Assembly: GCA_016928355.1 (NCBI GenBank)
Contig: JAFGKW010000059.1
Span: forward strand, 1-36,521
Direction of reading: 5' to 3'
From: Methanomicrobiaceae archaeon
GTDB lineage: Archaea; Halobacteriota; Methanomicrobia; Methanomicrobiales; Methanomicrobiaceae
Length of the DNA stretch: 36,521 nucleotides
Made by a program: the position numbers and the translations under genes. Position 1 is the first letter of the stretch. Every line of letters starts with the position of its first letter. Below the pieces are notes generated by a model. It had not been told where the DNA came from and did not search any database. It saw only the letters and a list, made by a program, of their open reading frames with translations. This document shows positions 31,932-36,521 of this stretch, piece after piece.

Positions 31932-33068
31932 ATGGATCTCTCCGATCTCAAAAAAATCAACCAGATTATCGAACACGATAAGGCCGATGCCACCTATAAA
32001 TATGCACTTCTCCGTGGTGTAATAGAGATCTGCCAGAAGAACCGGACGCTTGGAAGGGATGAAGGAGGTGTAGTAACATTTCCTCTTGGAATTCTTGTCG
32101 AAAAATGGATTCTGTATTATTATCCGCTTTTTGAAAGCAGTTTGTTCATCCCACAAAAGGCGGGCGAGCCCGATGGAAAGCATATGATCCTTTTCCGCCC
32201 GTCTTTTGAAAAACTGATAGAATATTACAGGGATAAGGGCGGCTTTTCTGCATTTTACCGTGATTACGTCACCGGCTGTATTCCCGATCAGGCGGAAAAC
32301 ACTTTTCTTATTCTCTCAAAGGAGATTCGCAATACAATAGCCAATATGCCGATGAAATATCTTGGGAAATCATACAGCAATGAGGAGTATTCGATATTCG
32401 AACCGGATAGGCCGCTTCCGCAGATCAGGCTGAACGATATCAGAAACAGGGATCTTTTCATCCGCTCAGGGGGATTGTTTTCGATGTCGTCAAATCTTGC
32501 ATCGATATTTGAAATTTTTGGATCATTTATCTCGGGGGACGAGGGGATATTAAAGAAATGGGCTGAATTCTCAGCAAAAATGGATAAATCCGGCCAGGTA
32601 AGCGAATCAAATGTCATAGAGGTATTAAACAGGGTTCCGGAAACAGGGAGGTCGGTTTCCGAAGCGAGAAAATTATACGGATCAATGATTGAAGAGGGGC
32701 AGTACCCGCAGTGTGTCTGGTCAGGGAGAGAGATTGCGAAGATGCCCGATCTGGCAGTGGATCATATGATTCCTTTTGCTGTCTGGAAGAACAACGATCT
32801 ATGGAATCTTCTTCCTGCGCACTTCACAATAAATTCCAGGAAAAGTGATAAAATTCCTGCTCCGTCTCTAATCGAGAGGCGTTCGGATACTATAACCGGC
32901 TACTGGGAACTGCTGGACGAAAATTTTCCCGTTCGCTTTGAAAGAGAGATTAATGTGTCGTTATCGGGGGCATCATGCCGGGGATGGAGAGAGGATGCCG
33001 TGACCATCCTTGCTGAAACCTGTGATTACCTGATAGATGTCAGGGGTTTTGAGGCATGGGTTATCTGA
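31932..33068 (+). CDS. HNH endonuclease-like protein
   Basis: The 378-residue protein has a C-terminal HNH region: CVWSGREI (261-268), LAVDHMIPFAVWKNNDLWNL (274-293), then LLPAHFTINSRKSDKIP (293-309). D277-H278 is the metal/catalytic pair, and N288, H297 and K306 are conserved in this subfamily. One zinc-type cysteine pair seen in many HNH proteins is absent, since C261 is followed by W-S rather than C. The N-terminal 250 residues (YKYALLRGVIEICQ, ILVEKWILYYYPLF) resemble those before HNH domains in restriction or phage-defence nucleases. It is solitary, with no methyltransferase beside it. DNA cleavage is expected from the fold, not shown. Confidence 0.8.
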   Translation: MDLSDLKKINQIIEHDKADATYKYALLRGVIEICQKNRTLGRDEGGVVTFPLGILVEKWILYYYPLFESSLFIPQKAGEPDGKHMILFRPSFEKLIEYYRDKGGFSAFYRDYVTGCIPDQAENTFLILSKEIRNTIANMPMKYLGKSYSNEEYSIFEPDRPLPQIRLNDIRNRDLFIRSGGLFSMSSNLASIFEIFGSFISGDEGILKKWAEFSAKMDKSGQVSESNVIEVLNRVPETGRSVSEARKLYGSMIEEGQYPQCVWSGREIAKMPDLAVDHMIPFAVWKNNDLWNLLPAHFTINSRKSDKIPAPSLIERRSDTITGYWELLDENFPVRFEREINVSLSGASCRGWREDAVTILAETCDYLIDVRGFEAWVI

Positions 33069-33104
33069 TATGGGAAAACAATCCCTCCCTGCCAGAAAAC
33101 CCTA

Positions 33105-33824
33105 TTAATCCCTGAAAAAGCGCCCGATCTTCTCCTGCGCCTCGCTGCCAAGATAGCCGTAGAGCGATCCTGCAGTAACAGGCATCCAGGCCATGATCTC
33201 TTCGTGGGAAACTCCCGTTTTGGCACAGTATTTTTCGATATACATCTCCCCGACACCCTCGTCCAGTATCAGGTAATCCATATAGCTCCTGCACGCATCC
33301 GCAGCCGGGTCGCCGCATGAAACCTCGGCCCAGTCGATGATTATGTAGGATTTCCCGTCGAAGAGGACGTTTCCGCCGTGAAAGTCCCCGTGGCACACCG
33401 AATACCCGTCGGGGAGATCATCCAGCATCCCGCAGAGCTTTTTCTTCTCGTCTTCGTCAAGGCCAGGGCTTACGAGGATCGTTCCATATAGTACAAGCTT
33501 TAGCGGCCTGAACTCCGTCGTCTTCACCTCATGCATCGCCTTCTGGAGGTCAACAGCCGTATCCATATATTCTTCGGCCTTCTCCGGGTATCTCGTTGCA
33601 AGGTCAAAGAGCGAATCCCCGCGAATCTGGTCCATCAGGATCGCTGTCCTCCCGCGGAAGGTCTCGACACAGTATATATCGGGTGCGGGGATCCCTGCGT
33701 CCTTTACAACCGCCAGGGTAAAGGCCTCCTGGTAGACCTGCTTCTTCGGCTGGCCTTTGCGGTATACCTTCGCCGCGACGCCGTCCCTTGCATATATTAC
33801 GGCAGACTGCCCGCTGCCTATCAT
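33105..33824 (-). CDS. APH/choline-kinase-like protein, start uncertain
   Basis: The product (239 residues from the only ATG) shows a glycine loop IGSGQSAVIY, lysine K19 in AAKVYRKG, catalytic CHGDFHGGNVLF (144-155) and metal-binding IIIDWAEVSCGDP (161-173). This is an aminoglycoside/choline-phosphotransferase-type kinase. The ATG leaves almost nothing before the glycine loop and has no spaced SD. The frame stays open about 25 codons upstream (ending ERYGE), where a good SD (agggag) precedes ATA/ATT but no ATG, GTG or TTG. A rare start or a sequence error is possible. It is convergent with the HNH gene. The substrate is unknown. Confidence 0.78.
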   Translation of the reverse strand: MIGSGQSAVIYARDGVAAKVYRKGQPKKQVYQEAFTLAVVKDAGIPAPDIYCVETFRGRTAILMDQIRGDSLFDLATRYPEKAEEYMDTAVDLQKAMHEVKTTEFRPLKLVLYGTILVSPGLDEDEKKKLCGMLDDLPDGYSVCHGDFHGGNVLFDGKSYIIIDWAEVSCGDPAADACRSYMDYLILDEGVGEMYIEKYCAKTGVSHEEIMAWMPVTAGSLYGYLGSEAQEKIGRFFRD

Positions 33825-34056
33825 CTCACCGTAGCGTTCTGTGAACTCTTTATCATCTGCTGCAATATTCTCTATAGTATCACTCCCTTTGGTGGATCAA
33901 TCTGTATATGAATGAATTAATCGCCAATTGGTAATATTTAATATGATCTTTTCCGGACAGATTGAATTTCGTCATTCATCTCAGGCATAAGAGGAGTTGG
34001 AGATTATTGGAGCGTCAGTCCGGATTAAAATCTCATTGAATAATCAAAAAAAGGGT

Positions 34057-34782
34057 TTATCCGAAGAGCCCGCCAAGAAGACCCTTGTCATTGAGTTCCG
34101 CCTGCGACAGCTCCTGCAGCCTGTTCTGGTCCTGTTCGAGAAGCTGTATCTGCTCCTGGATCATGGCTTTGAGCTCCCCGTCGCAGTCTTCACCGCACTG
34201 GTTCATAAGGTTGTCAAGGTTCCCGAGTCTTACCCTGTTCGCTTCGATCTGCTGCTGTATCTCTCCTGCGGCTTCGCTGTCACCACCGAAGAAGAACCTT
34301 GATATCGCGTTCCTGTTCTGTATCTTCTCTTCTGCTTTGTTCTGGGCCGTTACAGAGTTGTTTAACTCCTTTGCGATGGCAGAGATCTGCGGACCTATTC
34401 CGCCGGAGATGTTTCCTGCTGCAAGGAGCGTCTGAACCGCGACACGGATCTTATTTTCGTTCATAACCCTGTTGTTCGATGAGAGCCCGGTGATGTTGGC
34501 GTTCTCTTTCTGGATCAGCTTTATCTGCGCCTTAATCTCCTGCCGGTTTCTCTCTGCGGCCGTCAGGTTTGCGGAGATACCGTTGCCCTGTACCGTGGCA
34601 GAAACGCCGGATTTATTTCCTTTCAGTTCGTTATCAATTCCATTTGCCGTTTTGCTGGCGGCCCCCAAAGCTGCAGCAGCGCCGTTGCCGTTTCCCTGTG
34701 AATCATCCGCCGGCTTTGCCGCAGAGACGGGAAATGCAATTAACAGAGCAGCAATTACCAGAATTACCAGTATCTTTTTCAT
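34057..34782 (-). CDS. Secreted coiled-coil protein, unknown
   Basis: From ATG 34782 (preceded by ggtgtgga) the protein is 241 residues. It has a signal peptide (MKKILVILVIAALLIAFPVSA), an Asn/Gly/Ala-rich low-complexity region (about 25-70), and a long glutamine- and asparagine-rich helical part (about 75-230) with heptad-like spacing (IKAQIKLIQKEN, IQEQIQLLEQDQNRLQEL). A cysteine pair (CGEDC) lies late. The C-terminus is DKGLLGGLFG. I do not recognise the family. It should be exported and could be a cell-surface or envelope-associated protein. An ATG 42 bp upstream would precede the signal peptide and is rejected. Confidence 0.75.
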   Translation of the reverse strand: MKKILVILVIAALLIAFPVSAAKPADDSQGNGNGAAAALGAASKTANGIDNELKGNKSGVSATVQGNGISANLTAAERNRQEIKAQIKLIQKENANITGLSSNNRVMNENKIRVAVQTLLAAGNISGGIGPQISAIAKELNNSVTAQNKAEEKIQNRNAISRFFFGGDSEAAGEIQQQIEANRVRLGNLDNLMNQCGEDCDGELKAMIQEQIQLLEQDQNRLQELSQAELNDKGLLGGLFG

Positions 34783-34869
34783 ATTTTCCACACCATTTCC
34801 GGATATGATGTAGATCTTGGGCAATATCTAATTTCAATTTTTGGAATGCAGGTCTTAAAAAAATGCAGT

Positions 34870-35445
34870 TCAGGCTGGTTTCTGTGCCCTGATTACACAA
34901 AAACCTGCCCGCCACTCCCTTTCTGACACCAGAAACCCTGCGTCTTCCATGAATGCCCGGACCTCACCGGAGGTATAAAACACGGCCCTGGAAAGAAATT
35001 TTCCTTTACATCCTTCCCCGATATATTTCCTGTGGACCTCTCCCCCGCGTTCGAGGAATGCGACAATGAGAAAACCTCCGGGTATGAGAATCCTGTTAAT
35101 CTCCCTTAATGCCCGGCAGGGGTCGTCAAGAAAGCATATAACCGTAATCAGCAGTGCGGAGGAGAAGGAGTGGTCCTTTACCGGGATTTCCTCCGCCCTT
35201 CCGCGGATCGTCTCTATCCCTCTCCGGTGTGACATCCTGCAGAGGGCATATGACGGATCGATACCGTAAGTGATTCCAAGCGGCCCTGCGAATCTCCCCG
35301 AACCGGCTCCGATCTCGATCGAGCGCCCGTCGCCCGGAGAAAGAAGGCCGCGTATCCGGGCCAGTTCAGCCAGGTAGACCTCTCGGTTTTCATCGAACCA
35401 GCGATCATAATCCCCGGCGTATTCCTCAAACAGATCTGTCTTCAT
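34870..35445 (-). CDS. SAM-dependent class I methyltransferase
   Basis: The 191-residue protein has a Rossmann methyltransferase core: motif I IEIGAGSGRFA (43-53), GIDPS (61-65) at the end of strand 2, and AEEIPVKDHSFSSALLITVICFLDD for motifs II-III, then REINRILIPGGFLIVA. The N-terminal YAGDYDRWFDENR is typical of methyltransferase type 11 members. The substrate is unknown; neither a small molecule nor a protein can be chosen. It starts 11 bp after the stop of the EFR1 gene on the same strand, so it is probably the last gene of that operon. Confidence 0.9.
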   Translation of the reverse strand: MKTDLFEEYAGDYDRWFDENREVYLAELARIRGLLSPGDGRSIEIGAGSGRFAGPLGITYGIDPSYALCRMSHRRGIETIRGRAEEIPVKDHSFSSALLITVICFLDDPCRALREINRILIPGGFLIVAFLERGGEVHRKYIGEGCKGKFLSRAVFYTSGEVRAFMEDAGFLVSEREWRAGFCVIRAQKPA

Positions 35446-35456
35446 ATATCCGGGTA

Positions 35457-36275
35457 TTATATCTCCTGTCCGTTTTTATCTTCAGCTGCTCTCTGTGCCT
35501 TCATATCGGATACCTTCAGGCCAGGGTGTATATACCGCCCGCGGCCCTCTGTCCGGCTTCCCCACTCTATCGCCTCTTTAGGGCAGAAATGGAGGCATGC
35601 AAAGCACATCTCGCAGTTGTGGCCCCATTCGGGTTTTCCGTTCTTAATCGTAATATTTCCGACCGGGCAGACCTCGCTGCACGTTGAGCACGAGTTGCAG
35701 TTGTCTTTTACGAAAAATTCCCTGTCATAACCCCTGACTTCATCTACAAACTTACCGTATGTCAGTACACGGAAAAGCGATGAAACCGGTGTAAACGACG
35801 GGTAATCTCTGCTGCCTGCTATGATCTTTTCGGCGATCCTGTCGATTGCAGTCTCCGCAGCTCTTAAAATTTTATCTCTCTTCTCACCCTGTGGCGGTTT
35901 AAATAGAGGGGGAAAATTTGCAGGCATGCGTACGGCAAAACCCGAGTCAAGACCCTTTCCGCAGTTTTTCTCCAGGATGCCGGTGAGTATATGTAGAGCG
36001 GATTTACCCGCACCGCCCATCGTAACCACGCCGAAGCAGTATTTTGCACCTGAAACGTCAAGCCTTTGGGCGAACTCGTTTACAACCAGGGGAATTCCCA
36101 TGTCGTATACCGGGCATACTATCCCTACACGCTCCGCTTCTGGCTTTATTCTCTCATTTACTCCCGCAAGGGATGCAACCGGTACAAGTTCGCAATCGCC
36201 CAGTATTCCGGCGATCCTCCTCGCCGCGGCAAGGGAGTTTCCCGTGCCGGTGAAATAGTAGATTATAGTCTTCAT
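35457..36275 (-). CDS. EFR1-type flavodoxin/ferredoxin protein
   Basis: The 272-residue protein joins a flavodoxin-like domain (YYFTGTGNSLAAA at 6-18, CPVYDMGIP, VTMGGAGKS) to two [4Fe-4S] clusters: C193-x2-C196-x2-C199-x3-C203 and C221-x2-C224-x2-C227-x3-C231. This is the EFR1 layout, an electron carrier common in methanogens and other anaerobes; its redox partner is not known. The start ATG overlaps the TGA of the upstream partial gene (ATGA), so translation is coupled. With the downstream methyltransferase it forms a likely three-gene operon. Confidence 0.92.
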   Translation of the reverse strand: MKTIIYYFTGTGNSLAAARRIAGILGDCELVPVASLAGVNERIKPEAERVGIVCPVYDMGIPLVVNEFAQRLDVSGAKYCFGVVTMGGAGKSALHILTGILEKNCGKGLDSGFAVRMPANFPPLFKPPQGEKRDKILRAAETAIDRIAEKIIAGSRDYPSFTPVSSLFRVLTYGKFVDEVRGYDREFFVKDNCNSCSTCSEVCPVGNITIKNGKPEWGHNCEMCFACLHFCPKEAIEWGSRTEGRGRYIHPGLKVSDMKAQRAAEDKNGQEI

Positions 36276-36521
36276 GAATCATCCTCCAAAGTCAGTTCCT
36301 TCTCTACCTGCCTTGCTGCAAAAAACTCTGCAACAACTCCTATCCAGTGATAAACGGGGTTTACGGGTCCCCCGGTGAAGTATTTCGTCTTCCTGTCGAG
36401 CCATCCCTTCTCTTTCCAGTACCGGTAATCCTCAGGACTTATCTTTTCGAGCCGGGAGAAGGAGGCACGCTCCCCGTGGAAGATTATTATATCCTTAAGC
36501 CCCGGCTTTTTGGGTGTCTCT
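36272..36521 (-). CDS. Unknown protein, C-terminal part only
   Basis: The frame is open to the right window edge and gives the last 82 residues. Visible: GLKDIIIFHGERASFSRLEK, then a YWKEKGWLDRKTKYFTGGPV segment and a C-terminal helix WIGVVAEFFAARQ ending in acidic residues. I do not recognise a family. The stop overlaps the start of the EFR1 gene as ATGA, so it is translated with it and may be its partner. The N-terminus lies beyond the window. Confidence 0.7.
   Translation of the reverse strand, partial: ETPKKPGLKDIIIFHGERASFSRLEKISPEDYRYWKEKGWLDRKTKYFTGGPVNPVYHWIGVVAEFFAARQVEKELTLEDDS

Noticed and set aside
1-36521. CRISPR array
   Set aside because: No series of identical repeats with regular spacers was seen; the only repeats are the two-copy element and small hairpins.

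Overview
The window reads as chromosome of a methanogenic euryarchaeon, most likely order Methanomicrobiales. Supporting signs are an F420H2-oxidase-type flavodiiron protein (FprA) divergent from an MsvR-type regulator, archaeal ribosomal protein L40e, an archaeal Thi4, a B12-dependent ribonucleotide reductase, tRNAs without encoded CCA, archaeal TATA boxes about 26 bp before starts (several transcripts look leaderless), and histidine kinases with the TRHD-[IV]-LN box typical of methanogens. The species cannot be fixed from sequence alone.

Layout. 1-3200: an AT-rich block with an unknown protein truncated by the window edge, a four-repeat Ig-like protein and a Yip1-like membrane protein. 3286-5707: a DUF5658 membrane protein, then the oxygen/redox pair msvR-fprA sharing a short divergent promoter with a perfect 9-bp inverted repeat. 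5772-10178: a 949-residue multi-PAS histidine kinase and a divergent polyprenyl-synthase-fold protein. 10336-16578: amino-acid permease, class II ribonucleotide reductase divergent from a JAB/JAMM-like protein, MarC membrane protein, XTP/dITP pyrophosphatase, and a ferritin-like/VIT1 fusion. 16740-21340: L40e (a 48-codon gene), a DUF1917 protein, a second histidine kinase, Thi4 and HtpX. 21500-23798: tRNA-Gly(UCC), a CPA2 cation/proton antiporter and an overlapping APH-type kinase.

23799-24748 is a gene-poor stretch holding one copy of a structured dispersed repeat (its partner is at 15487-15647), a 13-bp inverted repeat around it, a 34-codon gene, and a degraded head-to-head copy of that gene's leader. 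24749-31720 is rich in signal sensing and transport: a 7TM histidine kinase, an MFS exporter, a tandem-Cache lipoprotein, a small membrane protein, tRNA-Val(CAC), a transglutaminase-like protein and a lipoprotein fusing a solute-binding domain to a Cache domain. 31932-36521: an HNH endonuclease-like protein, an APH-family kinase with a puzzling start, a secreted coiled-coil protein, and a probable operon of a truncated unknown gene, an EFR1 flavodoxin/ferredoxin protein and a methyltransferase.

Themes. Oxygen and iron handling (msvR-fprA, ferritin-VIT1) and environmental sensing (three related histidine kinases, two Cache lipoproteins) dominate; no response regulator is encoded here. The strongest unexplained signal is the two-copy repeat: its modules occur in opposite order in the two copies, and all four substitutions in the shared 55-bp module fall in predicted hairpin loops.
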